Source: Massilia sp. Bi118
GTDB taxonomy: Bacteria > Pseudomonadota > Gammaproteobacteria > Burkholderiales > Burkholderiaceae_D
Direction: 5' to 3'
Assembly: GCF_918697865.1 (NCBI RefSeq)
Contig: NZ_CAKKMV010000006.1
Coordinates: 1 to 64,000 of the forward strand
Length of the DNA: 64,000 nt
A model generated the notes under the pieces. It saw only the letters and a program-made list of their open reading frames with translations. It searched no databases and was not told the DNA's origin. The position numbers were made by a program, and so were the translations under genes. Positions 1 to 8,295 of this stretch are shown here, piece by piece (the stretch's first letter is position 1; each line of letters starts with the position of its first letter).

Positions 1-126
1 GCCGCCGAATTTCTTCGACAGGACGGTTGCGATTGCAGCCGTCAGGGTGGTTTTGCCGTGGTCAACGTGACCAATGGTGCCGACGTTGACGTGCGGCTTG
101 GTCCGTTCGAATTTACCTTTTGCCAT
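1..126 (-). CDS. tuf: Elongation factor Tu, N-terminal fragment (runs off the window)
   Basis: Only the first 42 codons are inside the window. They read [20 protein letters not shown] followed by [11 protein letters not shown], which contains the EF-Tu P-loop GHVDHGKT (residues 19-26). EF-Tu is the cytosolic GTPase that delivers aminoacyl-tRNA to the ribosome. The ATG lies at 124-126 with an AGGAG ribosome binding site about six bases upstream. Three tRNA genes lie just upstream on the same strand, the classic tRNA-Tyr/Gly/Thr-tuf order of proteobacteria, so tuf is probably cotranscribed with them. Identity is certain; which tuf copy this is cannot be told. Confidence 0.97.
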   Translation of the reverse strand, partial: MAKGKFERTKPHVNVGTIGHVDHGKTTLTAAIATVLSKKFGG

Positions 127-210
127 TCTTGACTCCTAAGATCCTAACGATTTTTTGAAAATACCAGGCACGCCTGACGGTCGGGTACTGCTGACTGCCG
201 TTTTGAATTC

Positions 211-285
<75 letters not shown>

Positions 286-296
286 TTATTTGAAAC

Positions 297-370
297 TGGA
301 GCGGGTGAAGGGAATCGAACCCTCGTCATAAGCTTGGAAGGCTTCAGCTCTACCATTGAGCTACACCCGC
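297..370 (-). tRNA. tRNA-Gly (anticodon TCC)
   Basis: Minus-strand cloverleaf with acceptor arm GCGGGTG/CACCCGC (positions 370-364 and 307-301), a D-arm containing TAGCTCAATGGTAGAGC, anticodon loop CTTCCAA, T-loop TTCGATT and an encoded CCA (297-299). The anticodon TCC decodes GGA/GGG. It lies between tRNA-Tyr and tRNA-Thr, as in the E. coli tyrU-glyT-thrT-tufB order. Confidence 0.97.
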
Positions 371-424
371 ACGAGGTACTTCTCAACTCAACTGCTTTCG
401 ATTCACAACACGATCAACGCTTTT

Positions 425-509
425 TGGTGGTGGGGGCTGGATTCGAACCAGCGTACTCAGAGAGGGCAGATTTACAGTCTGCTGCCTTTAACCACTCGGC
501 CACCCCACC
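425..509 (-). tRNA. tRNA-Tyr (anticodon GTA)
   Basis: An 85-nt class II tRNA on the minus strand, with a long variable arm between the anticodon stem and the T-arm. The acceptor is GGTGGGG/CCCCACC, the anticodon stem is GCAGA/TCTGC around loop CTGTAAA, and CCA is encoded (425-427). It is the first gene downstream of two promoter-like sequences. Confidence 0.97.
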
Positions 510-523
510 GCGAAGAACCGCAG

Positions 524-552
524 AGTATGAAGCACGGACAAACTTCTGTCAA
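524..552 (-). promoter_or_regulatory. Proximal promoter of the tRNA-tuf operon
   Basis: On the minus strand a perfect -35 box TTGACA (547-552) and a -10 box CATACT (524-529) are separated by 17 bases. The predicted start of transcription falls roughly eight to ten bases upstream of tRNA-Tyr. The spacing and -35 match make this a strong sigma70-type candidate. It is inferred from sequence only. Confidence 0.7.
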
Positions 553-607
553 CTACCGTTTCATCAGAACTGATCTGACTCACATAGTGTCGTTGCTTCG
601 GGGCGTG

Positions 608-636
608 ATTGTAGCGACCCGACCGCAACTCCGCAA
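608..636 (-). promoter_or_regulatory. Distal promoter of the tRNA-tuf operon
   Basis: On the minus strand a -35-like TTGCGG (631-636) and a -10-like TACAAT (608-613) have a 17-base spacer. It lies about 85 bases upstream of the proximal promoter, giving a tandem arrangement often seen for highly expressed stable-RNA operons. The -35 box is imperfect, so confidence is moderate. Confidence 0.5.
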
Positions 637-715
637 GGGCTGTTTATAGAAAGTTTATCTCAAGCGCCGCGTATTGACGGAAGCGGCTAGACTGCTCCCA
701 AACACGGGGTCCAGC

Positions 716-3700
716 ATGGTCCGCATTCCACCGCCCGGTACGACACGATGGCACTGGTCGCAGCTGCTGCTGGCGAGCCTGTTGGTCGTCGGCATTTATG
801 TGGCCATGCGCTTCATCAGCGACGGCCTCGACCTGCCTCCCGGCTATGCCACCCCGGTCTTCCTGCCGGCCGGCGCCGGCTTCGCGCTTGCGGTCACCAC
901 CGGCTGGCGCATCCTGCCCGCGATCGCCCTCGGTTCGGGGTTGCTGCACCTGCCCGGCGGCTGGCTGGGTCCCGACGCCACCCCGTCCGCGGGCGCCGTG
1001 ATCCTGGTAGTGACGACCTTCGGCTCGGTGCTGCAGGCCTGGCTGGGCGCCAGGTGGTTCCGGCGCCTGGCGCGGCCGGCCCTCGATTCGGCGCGCGACG
1101 TCGGCCGCTTCCTGCTGCTGGCGCCCCTGATGTGCCTGATCAACGCCGGCATGAGCGTGCCCACCCTGTACTGGCTGGGCCTGGTCCCCACCGCGGAGTT
1201 CTGGGCCAACTGGGTCAACTGGTGGGCCGGCGACACCATCGGCGTGCTGCTGGCGGCGCCGCTGGTGTGGATCATCTGCGGCCGCCCGCGCCCGCTGTGG
1301 CGCAGCCGCGCCCTGCCGGTCGCCCTGCCCCTGGTCCTGGCGGCCGCCGCCGTGGTGTCGGTCTACGAACAGGCTGTCAAATGGGAAACCGAGCAGCACC
1401 TGCAGCCCTACCGCCTCAAGGCCCAGCAGGTGGCGGACGGCCTGCAGGCGGAATTGAACGAACATGAACGCTTCGTCGGCACCTTTGCGCGCACCCTGGG
1501 CGCCGAAGACAAATACATGGCGCGCGACAAGTTCCTGCGCATCGCCAGGGGCTATGTCGACGGCCGGCGCGACATTACTGGCCTCAACTGGATGGTGCCG
1601 GTGAGCAGCGCCGAGCGCAGCGCCTTCGAGGCCTGGGTACGCGCCGAGGTCGACAAGGACTTCGCCGGCGTGCGCGAAATGGGCCCCGAGCACAAGATGC
1701 GGCCGGCAGGCGAGCGGCAGCTCTACCTGCCGATGCTCTATACCTGGCCGCCGGCCAACAGCTTCATGCGCGGCATCGACTTCATGACAGCGCCGGGGCG
1801 GGCCGAGACCACCCGGCGCGCCCTGCGCGGCACCCAGCCGGTCGCCACGCCGCCGCTGCAGCTGGTCTCGACCGGAAAGACAGGGATCGTGCTGCTGCGC
1901 GCAGTGGGCGAGGCCGGCCAGGCGCCGGTCGGCATGCTGGCCCTGGTGCTGGACGCGCATGCTTTCGTCGAGCAGGCGGTCAGGCGCAGCGGCTTCGGCG
2001 GCTTTACCTACAGCCTGGCCGACGTCGGCAACGGCAAGCCGCATGCGCTGGTGGGCGACTTCCTGCGCCCCGTCCAGCGCGCCGACTACCGGGTACATCT
2101 ATCCTACGGCGGCCGCGCCTATGCGCTGCGGTTTTCGCCGACGCCCGCCTACATGGAACAGCAGCGCGGCCTGGTCAGCTGGACCGTGCTGACCGCCGGC
2201 CTGCTGTTGACCGCCCTGCTGGGCGCCCTGATGCTGCTGACCAGCGGCGAGCGCGCCGCGGTCGAAGCCAAGGTGCTTGATCGCACCGCGCGCCTGCGCG
2301 ACCGCGAGGCGCGCCTGCAGGCCATCCTCGACAATGCGGGCGACGCCATCGTCACCGTCGACGCCGGCGGCGTGGTGGTGTCGGCCAACCCGGCCACGGC
2401 GGCGCTGTTCGGCTACCCGCTGACGCATCTGCAGGGCCTGGACTTCACCACCCTAGTGCCCGGCGCGGCCGGCGAGGATGGCGCCGAGCTGCTGCGGCGC
2501 CTGGACGGGGCGCCGATCGACGAGCGCGAACTCAAGGGCATCGATGCGCGCAGCGAACCCTTCCCGCTGGCGGTCTCGGTCTCGCAGGTCAAGCTGCCGG
2601 GCGAGCGGATGTATGTCTGCATCCTGCGCGACCTGACCGAGCAGCACCGCTCGCAGGCCGACATCCACCGCCTGGCCCACCACGACCCGCTCACCGGCCT
2701 CGAGAACCGCGCCGCGCTCGGCATGCGGCTGGAGCAGCAGCTGGCCCTGGCGCGCCGTGCGAACGCGCCGCTGGCGGTGCTGTTCATCGACCTCGACCAC
2801 TTCAAGAAGATCAACGATTCGCTCGGCCACCAGGCCGGCGACCAGCTGCTGGTGGGCGCCAGCGCGCGCATGAAGGATCTGCTGCGCGACGTCGACACCC
2901 TGGCGCGCCTGGGCGGCGACGAATTCATCATCGTGCTGGCCGGTCCGCTCACGCCGGACAGCGTGACGGCGGTGGCGGTGCGCCTGGTCGAATCGCTGCA
3001 GCAGCCGTATTACCTGGGCGGCATCACCGCGCACAGCGGCGCCAGCGTGGGCGTGGCCCTGTTCCCGGACGACGGCGAGGATGCCGACACCCTGGTGCGC
3101 CACGCCGACATGGCGATGTACGCCGCCAAGCGCGAGGGCCGCGGCAATTTCCAGTTCTTCTCGCCGGCCATGAACGCCGCCACCCACGAGCACCTGATGC
3201 TGGAAAACCGGATGTGGGCGGCGCTCGAACATGGCGGCTTCGAAGTCCATTTGCAGGCCCAGGTCGAACTCGACACCGGGCGCGTGATCGGCGCCGAGGC
3301 GCTGCTGCGCTGGCACGATCCCGAACTGGGCGATGTCGAGCCGAGCCGCTTCATCCCGATTGCCGAGGAATCGGGCCTGATTCTGCCGCTCGGCGACTGG
3401 GTGCTGGCGCGCGCCATGGCCCTGCTGGCGGAATGGCAGCACGAAGGGCTGGGCGGGCTGCGCCTGGCGGTGAACCTGTCGGCGCGCCAGTTCGGCGGCG
3501 GCGCCCTGCTCGCCCGCCTCGACCAGCTGCTGGTCCAGCACCCGATCGACCCCTCGCTGCTGGAACTGGAGATCACGGAGACGGCCGCCATGCGCGACCC
3601 GGAAAACACCCGCGCCCTGCTGCGCCAGCTGCGCGCGCGCGGCTTCAAGCTGGCGATCGACGACTTCGGCACCGGCTATTCCTCGCTGGCCTACCTCAAA

Positions 3701-3976
3701 TTGTTCGCGATCGACCGCATCAAGATCGACCGCGGCTTCGTCAAGGACATCGAGCACGATCCGAACGACGCCGCGATCGTCGGCGCGACCATCGGGCTGG
3801 CGCATTCGCTCGGTTTATCGGTGGTGGCGGAAGGGGTCGAGACCCAGTACCAGCGGGGCTTCCTGCGCGACAAGCACAGCGACGAAGCCCAGGGCTATCT
3901 GTTCGGCCGGCCGATGCCGGCGCGCGAATTCGGCGACTTCGTCAGGGCGCAAGCGCAGCCAGTACCTGGCTCTTGA
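716..3976 (+). CDS. Membrane MASE1-CHASE-PAS-GGDEF-EAL signalling protein (c-di-GMP turnover)
   Basis: A 1086-residue inner-membrane sensor. An N-terminal MASE1-like multi-helix segment (about residues 10-205) is followed by a CHASE-type periplasmic sensing region (about 250-415), a membrane helix (about 485-508), a PAS domain (530-640), GGDEF (650-810) and EAL (842-1078). The cyclase signature is intact (RLGGDEF). The phosphodiesterase motifs EALLRW, EITETA, DDFGTGYSSL, KIDRGF and VAEGVET are also intact, so both synthesis and hydrolysis of c-di-GMP are possible. I chose the ATG at 716, which has a GGGG-type site nine bases upstream, over an in-frame TTG at 674. It is divergent from the tRNA operon. 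Its last 35 bases overlap the 3' end of the convergent HDOD gene. The ligand is unknown. Confidence 0.93.
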   Translation: MVRIPPPGTTRWHWSQLLLASLLVVGIYVAMRFISDGLDLPPGYATPVFLPAGAGFALAVTTGWRILPAIALGSGLLHLPGGWLGPDATPSAGAVILVVTTFGSVLQAWLGARWFRRLARPALDSARDVGRFLLLAPLMCLINAGMSVPTLYWLGLVPTAEFWANWVNWWAGDTIGVLLAAPLVWIICGRPRPLWRSRALPVALPLVLAAAAVVSVYEQAVKWETEQHLQPYRLKAQQVADGLQAELNEHERFVGTFARTLGAEDKYMARDKFLRIARGYVDGRRDITGLNWMVPVSSAERSAFEAWVRAEVDKDFAGVREMGPEHKMRPAGERQLYLPMLYTWPPANSFMRGIDFMTAPGRAETTRRALRGTQPVATPPLQLVSTGKTGIVLLRAVGEAGQAPVGMLALVLDAHAFVEQAVRRSGFGGFTYSLADVGNGKPHALVGDFLRPVQRADYRVHLSYGGRAYALRFSPTPAYMEQQRGLVSWTVLTAGLLLTALLGALMLLTSGERAAVEAKVLDRTARLRDREARLQAILDNAGDAIVTVDAGGVVVSANPATAALFGYPLTHLQGLDFTTLVPGAAGEDGAELLRRLDGAPIDERELKGIDARSEPFPLAVSVSQVKLPGERMYVCILRDLTEQHRSQADIHRLAHHDPLTGLENRAALGMRLEQQLALARRANAPLAVLFIDLDHFKKINDSLGHQAGDQLLVGASARMKDLLRDVDTLARLGGDEFIIVLAGPLTPDSVTAVAVRLVESLQQPYYLGGITAHSGASVGVALFPDDGEDADTLVRHADMAMYAAKREGRGNFQFFSPAMNAATHEHLMLENRMWAALEHGGFEVHLQAQVELDTGRVIGAEALLRWHDPELGDVEPSRFIPIAEESGLILPLGDWVLARAMALLAEWQHEGLGGLRLAVNLSARQFGGGALLARLDQLLVQHPIDPSLLELEITETAAMRDPENTRALLRQLRARGFKLAIDDFGTGYSSLAYLKLFAIDRIKIDRGFVKDIEHDPNDAAIVGATIGLAHSLGLSVVAEGVETQYQRGFLRDKHSDEAQGYLFGRPMPAREFGDFVRAQAQPVPGS

Positions 3977-5501
3977 GCGCCTTGATCAGCGAAGTCTCGT
4001 CCGGCGGCACGCCTTCCGGCGCGGCCTGGATGCGGTCGGCATAGAACAGGCCCAGCTGGGCCTGGCCCACCACCAGCGGCAGCACGATGAAGCTCTTCGC
4101 GTCCGGCAGCAGCTGGCGGTGCCAGGCCGGCAGCAGGTCGCGGATCTTCGGGCTGGCGGCGTCCGAGATCATCAGGTCGGCATTGTTCGCCATCGCCAGG
4201 AAGAACAGGTCGCGCCCGGCGGCGTTGCCCGCCGCCGCAGGGAAGGCAAACCCGGCCTGGGTCGCCGCCTTGTCCGCGCCGAAGGAGACACGGGCGCGGT
4301 ACTGGCCGCTTTTGACGTCCTTCAGGACCACGGTGGCGAAGCGGAAGCCCATCGCGGTGTAGAGCGTCTCGAGCACGGCCAGCACCACGTCGTTGACCTT
4401 GTGCCCGCCGGCGGCGCGCATCTGCGTCACGTCCTGCACCCCGGCCAGCAGCAGCTCGCGCGCGTTCTTCGGCTTGCCGCTCGGGTAGTTGCCCTGCTCT
4501 TCCTCACCGGCGCCCAGGGTGGCCAGCAGCAGCACGTTGGGCAGGCCGTCGCCGTCGCTTTCCTGCGGACGCGGCACCGGTTCCAGGTTCATGCTCTGCA
4601 GCAGACCGGTCATCTCCTGCGCGACCGCCGCGAACAGCTCGTCCAGCTGCTTGCCGTCGATGTTCAGGGCGTGGCCGTAGCGCGCCAGCAGGGCCTGCGC
4701 TTCCGGGCTGCCGGCCGGGTCGCCGTCCTTGGCCAGCAGGCGCGCCACATCCAGGCTGAAGGAGGCCACCTGGCGCATCCATTCGCCGCGGTTGAGCGCC
4801 ACCTTCAAGGTCCCTTCCGGCAGCGGGCGCTGGGCGCGCATGATCACGTCGGGGATCTTCCATTCGCCCAACACAGCCTCGGACAGCGCGTCGTAGCTGC
4901 AGCCGATGATCATCTGCGCCGCCTGCGCGAGCTTGTGCTTGCCCGAGCCGGCCAGGGTCTTGATCTCGCGGTAGCGCTCATGCTCGTGGGAAGCCACCAG
5001 CAGCGGCCCCAGGTTCTTGAACAGCGCCCCGATCGAGGCTTCCTCGGCGCCCTGGTAAAAGCTGTGGCGCGCCATCTCGCGCCCGACCAGGCTGGCGCAC
5101 AGCGAGGCTTCCAGCTCGATCCGCACGCTCCACGCATGCTCGCTGCTGGCCAGCGCATCCACCAGCAGCATCGCCAGCGCGGTGGTCTTGACGTTGTCGA
5201 AGCCGAGCAGGGAGATCGCCCGTGAAATCGTGGTGACGGCGGTGCCGGAGGCGGTGCGGTACTTGACGGTATTCGCCAGGCGCAGGATGCGCTGGGTGAG
5301 GGCGACGTCGGACAGCACGTAATAGGCCAGCGCATGGGTGCCTTCGTCGTCCGAGGACGCCATCTGCACCACGCGCGCGACCGAGCTGCCGAGCGCGAAC
5401 ATGTCTTCGTCGCCGCAGACCTTGTTCAGGAGCGCGGCGCGCACGCGGCGGCCATCGGGGATATCGTCCGCCGCCAGGGGCGAAAGGGGTACAGCGTTCA
5501 T
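3942..5501 (-). CDS. HDOD domain protein with C-terminal GAF-like region
   Basis: 519 residues. The first half (about 20-215) carries an HDOD domain, a non-catalytic relative of HD hydrolases typical of bacterial signalling proteins. It contains the characteristic stretch LLGFDNVKTTALAMLLVDAL. The last 150 residues (about 365-515) look like a GAF-type ligand or protein-binding domain and end near ADRIQAAPEG. There is no signal peptide or membrane helix, so it is cytosolic. The start codon overlaps the stop of the upstream REC-TPR gene (ATGA), which implies translational coupling. The gene runs tail to tail, overlapping by 35 bp, into the GGDEF-EAL gene. The neighbourhood suggests a shared signalling output, perhaps motility or biofilm, but no partner is proven. 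Confidence 0.85.
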   Translation of the reverse strand: MNAVPLSPLAADDIPDGRRVRAALLNKVCGDEDMFALGSSVARVVQMASSDDEGTHALAYYVLSDVALTQRILRLANTVKYRTASGTAVTTISRAISLLGFDNVKTTALAMLLVDALASSEHAWSVRIELEASLCASLVGREMARHSFYQGAEEASIGALFKNLGPLLVASHEHERYREIKTLAGSGKHKLAQAAQMIIGCSYDALSEAVLGEWKIPDVIMRAQRPLPEGTLKVALNRGEWMRQVASFSLDVARLLAKDGDPAGSPEAQALLARYGHALNIDGKQLDELFAAVAQEMTGLLQSMNLEPVPRPQESDGDGLPNVLLLATLGAGEEEQGNYPSGKPKNARELLLAGVQDVTQMRAAGGHKVNDVVLAVLETLYTAMGFRFATVVLKDVKSGQYRARVSFGADKAATQAGFAFPAAAGNAAGRDLFFLAMANNADLMISDAASPKIRDLLPAWHRQLLPDAKSFIVLPLVVGQAQLGLFYADRIQAAPEGVPPDETSLIKALKSQVLAALAP

Positions 5502-7123
5502 TTGCGTCGTGGCGCCTTATTGTATTTCTTCAGCACCTGCTGGTGCAGGCCGGCCAGCGCCGGCAGCTTCGGGTTGACCGGGTCCAGGCGGCGCACCGCG
5601 CCGATATAGGCGATGGCCTGCTGGCCCAGGCGCTCGTCCCAGCCGCCATTGTCCAGGCATTTGAGGACCGCTAGCGCCGCGTTGAACACCACCTGCGGAT
5701 TGTCGGGCAGCTTGGCCACCGCTTCCTGCATCAGCGCCACCGCACCCTTGAAATCGCCCTCTTTCGCCCTGGCGGCGCCGCCGGCCACCAGGTCGACCAC
5801 CTGCTGGCGGCTTTCCCTGGCCAGCTGCTGGGCCAGGTCGCCATGGCCGGTCTTTTCGAACACCGCCATCGCGCGGCCCATCGCGGCGCCGTTCTGGGCG
5901 TTGCGCATCACCTCGCGCATCACCTCGGCGGCGCCCTCTTCCATGTTGTTCTCGATCGCCACCCGCGCCAGCTCCAGCTTCAGGTCGGACGCCAGCGCCG
6001 GCGCATCCTTGCTCGCCGCCAGCGCCGCGATCAGGGATTCGTTCAGGCGCGCTTCGTTGCCGGTGTATTCATGCACCATGCTGGAGGCGATCGCGCTGCA
6101 CAGCGCCGTGCCCTTCTGGAAAGCCATCGACTTGTCGAGGTCGCGGATCACGGCCGCCGCCTGCACCGGATCGCCCTTGCGCACCAGGGTCTGCACCAGG
6201 CGCACGTGGTCCTGCGGATCCTTGAATTCCGAGTACTTGGCCTTGCTGACCACCTGCTTCAGCACCTTTTCCGCCGTGTCGTGGTCGCCGGCCTCGAGCG
6301 CGGTCTCGCCCAGCTTGCGCAGGCGCCGCACCGCATGCGGCGACACGGCCACGGCCTCGCCCAGCACCGCCTGGGCCTGGTCCAGCGCGCCCACCGCCTC
6401 GTGGGTGCGGGCCAGCCAGTCGTAGGCGTCGACGAAGTTCTTGTTGGTCTCGACCAGGTCTTCGAGCAGGTCCTGCGCCTCCTGGAAGCGCTCGCGCAGG
6501 AACAGGGTCTTGGCCAGGCCCAGGCGCGCCCAGGCGATCGCCTTGGCCTCGATCAGGCGCCGGTAGATCGGCTCGGCCTGATCTGGTTCGCCCAGGAACA
6601 TGTGCAGCTCGGCGCGCAGGCGCAGGAAGTCGATCGCATGGCGCGGATGCTTTTCCTCGCCCTCGATGCAGAGGTCGATGGCCTCGCGCTGGTTGCCCGA
6701 CTCCATCAGCTCGTACACGGGCAGGAACACGTTGCGCTTGTCGAGCGCGCGGGCGATGCGCTCGAGCAGGCGGTCGGCGGTGAAGGGTTTCAGGATGTAG
6801 TCGGTGGGGCCGAGCTCGGCGGCGCTGACGACCTTGCCGTAGTCGCCTTCGGCCGTGACCATGAAGAACATGGTCGCCAGCGGCATCAGCTTGTGGTGGC
6901 GCACGTCCTCCAGCAGCTGCTGGCCGTCCTGGCCGCCTTCCAGTGCGTATTCGCACAGCACCAGGTCGTACTGCTTGAGCCCGAGATGCTTGACCGCCTG
7001 GTTGGAGCTGCCGGCATGGTCGACCTTGCTCAGGCCGCACATTGTCAGCATGTTATGGATCGTCGCCCGCATCCCGGCATGCGGCTCGATGATCAGGGCG
7101 TTGAGCCCGTCTAGTTCGTTCAT
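5498..7123 (-). CDS. Degenerate receiver domain fused to a TPR array
   Basis: 541 residues: an N-terminal receiver-like domain (8-125) followed by tetratricopeptide repeats (about 135-520). The receiver fold is clear (the T90 region FFMVTAEGD, K112 in LKPF). The usual phospho-acceptor Asp is replaced by Glu (E58 in LVLCEYALEGG), and the acidic pair that binds Mg is Glu-Pro (E13-P14). Phosphorylation in the normal way is therefore doubtful, and E58 could mimic the phosphorylated state. The TPRs indicate a protein-protein scaffold rather than DNA binding. The ATG at 7121-7123 begins MNELDGLNALII. The gene overlaps the HDOD gene by four bases. REC-TPR proteins are known in proteobacteria, but the exact role of this one is not. 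Confidence 0.85.
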   Translation of the reverse strand: MNELDGLNALIIEPHAGMRATIHNMLTMCGLSKVDHAGSSNQAVKHLGLKQYDLVLCEYALEGGQDGQQLLEDVRHHKLMPLATMFFMVTAEGDYGKVVSAAELGPTDYILKPFTADRLLERIARALDKRNVFLPVYELMESGNQREAIDLCIEGEEKHPRHAIDFLRLRAELHMFLGEPDQAEPIYRRLIEAKAIAWARLGLAKTLFLRERFQEAQDLLEDLVETNKNFVDAYDWLARTHEAVGALDQAQAVLGEAVAVSPHAVRRLRKLGETALEAGDHDTAEKVLKQVVSKAKYSEFKDPQDHVRLVQTLVRKGDPVQAAAVIRDLDKSMAFQKGTALCSAIASSMVHEYTGNEARLNESLIAALAASKDAPALASDLKLELARVAIENNMEEGAAEVMREVMRNAQNGAAMGRAMAVFEKTGHGDLAQQLARESRQQVVDLVAGGAARAKEGDFKGAVALMQEAVAKLPDNPQVVFNAALAVLKCLDNGGWDERLGQQAIAYIGAVRRLDPVNPKLPALAGLHQQVLKKYNKAPRRK

Positions 7124-7234
7124 ATCCCGGTGTTTTCCGATCTGCCTGCGTTGGGCGTGGGCTCGCGGACTGCATGGGCCCGCGGGGCTGTCCGAGTATA
7201 TTACGTCCAGGGAACAAAATACTTAAATCCACAC

Positions 7235-7260
7235 CTGAGACGGCACATGAACTGTCTCAG
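7235..7260. repeat. Perfect 7-bp inverted repeat in the REC-TPR/J-domain intergenic region
   Basis: CTGAGAC (7235-7241) and GTCTCAG (7254-7260) flank a 12-base spacer just beyond the J-domain gene stop codon. On either strand there is no clean T-run after the stem, so it is a weak terminator candidate or a protein-binding site. The remaining 7124-7234 stretch shows no other feature except a moderately AT-rich patch near 7215. Confidence 0.4.
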
Positions 7261-7273
7261 AAAACCACACTTC

Positions 7274-8230
7274 CTAGCCGGCGGCGGCTTGGCGGACTGG
7301 GCGGCGGCCGCCGCTGGCGCATTCGGCGCGGGTGCCGCCGATGACGATGTTCTGGTAGCGCACCTCGTATTTACCGGCCGAGAGCTTGTCGACCAGGAAC
7401 TTGGCGCGCCCCAGCACATAGGCATGGCGCACGTTCGAACGGCGGTCCAGGTCGTAGACCTTGACCAGCACCGGCGAGGGATTGTTGCTGTTGTCGACCA
7501 GGATCTGCATTTCCTCGCCCTGGTTACCGACCGGGAAGCTGTCGATGTAGCCGGACTGGGCCGGCCACGGGTCGCCGTTCGGCGAGACCTGGCTCTGCAG
7601 GTCGGTATCGCAGTCGGGGGCGCGCGCCGGCACCACCAGCTGGGTCACGCCCAGGGCCTTGATGTCGGGCGGGGCGTCAGCCTGGCCCGCCGGACGGGCC
7701 CAGCCGTCGTTGCTGGTGTCGGCGCCGAGCGGATCGGGCGGGGAATTCGGGGTGGATGCCGTACCCGCGCCGGGCGTCTTGCCGGCCCAGGCCAGCGCGG
7801 CCGGCAGTACCTTCGGCGGATCGACCAGCAGGATGGTCAGCACCACGCCGCCGGCAAAGAAGGCGAGCATCCCGCCCCACCAGCGCGGCGCCAGCAGGAA
7901 GCGCCAGCGCGACGGCGCCTCGACCTGGCGCGGCTCCCATTGGGCCTCGCCGCGCGGCCGCTGGCCTTCCTCGCCATGGCTGCCTTCGAGCCATTCGACT
8001 TCCCACTCCTCGGAGGCGATCCAGTCGTCGTGCTCCTTGCGGCGCAGCGGATCGGAGAGGATGTTGTAGGCGGTATTGACGATCGCCATGATGCGGGCGG
8101 CGCGTTCGTCGCCCGGATTCTTGTCGGGATGGTATTTCTGGCTCAGCGCCTTGTAGGCCGCACGAATGACTTCCTGAGGCGCGTGACGCGACACCTTCAG
8201 ATTGTCATAGTGTGTGTGGATTTTGGCCAT
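7274..8230 (-). CDS. Membrane-anchored J-domain protein
   Basis: 318 residues from the ATG at 8228-8230. An upstream in-frame alternative at 8284 adds 18 residues that do not look like protein. An N-terminal J domain (about 5-70) carries the HPD signature (34-36, YHPDKNPGD), which stimulates DnaK ATPase. A charged linker (Glu/Trp-rich, 70-105) precedes a single membrane helix (about 118-136, LAFFAGGVVLTILLV). The C-terminal half is unrelated to canonical DnaJ: there is no Gly/Phe region and no zinc centre. If the J domain is cytosolic, the C-terminal half lies in the periplasm. It may be a dedicated co-chaperone that brings DnaK to a membrane client. Its partner is not identifiable here. Confidence 0.82.
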   Translation of the reverse strand: MAKIHTHYDNLKVSRHAPQEVIRAAYKALSQKYHPDKNPGDERAARIMAIVNTAYNILSDPLRRKEHDDWIASEEWEVEWLEGSHGEEGQRPRGEAQWEPRQVEAPSRWRFLLAPRWWGGMLAFFAGGVVLTILLVDPPKVLPAALAWAGKTPGAGTASTPNSPPDPLGADTSNDGWARPAGQADAPPDIKALGVTQLVVPARAPDCDTDLQSQVSPNGDPWPAQSGYIDSFPVGNQGEEMQILVDNSNNPSPVLVKVYDLDRRSNVRHAYVLGRAKFLVDKLSAGKYEVRYQNIVIGGTRAECASGGRRPVRQAAAG

Positions 8231-8295
8231 AAGGTCGGAGCGTAGTGACGGTACAGCATAGCCGGGTTTATATCCGGCGCGCAAGTTGTCAGATT

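Noticed and set aside
644..2098. 484-aa reading frame antisense to the GGDEF-EAL gene
   Set aside because: High-GC shadow frame; composition is His/Gln/Arg/Gly-rich with no domain, and the opposite strand is clearly coding.
7235..7260. Strong rho-independent terminator
   Set aside because: The 7-bp stem has a 12-base loop and no T-run on either strand; recorded only as an inverted repeat.
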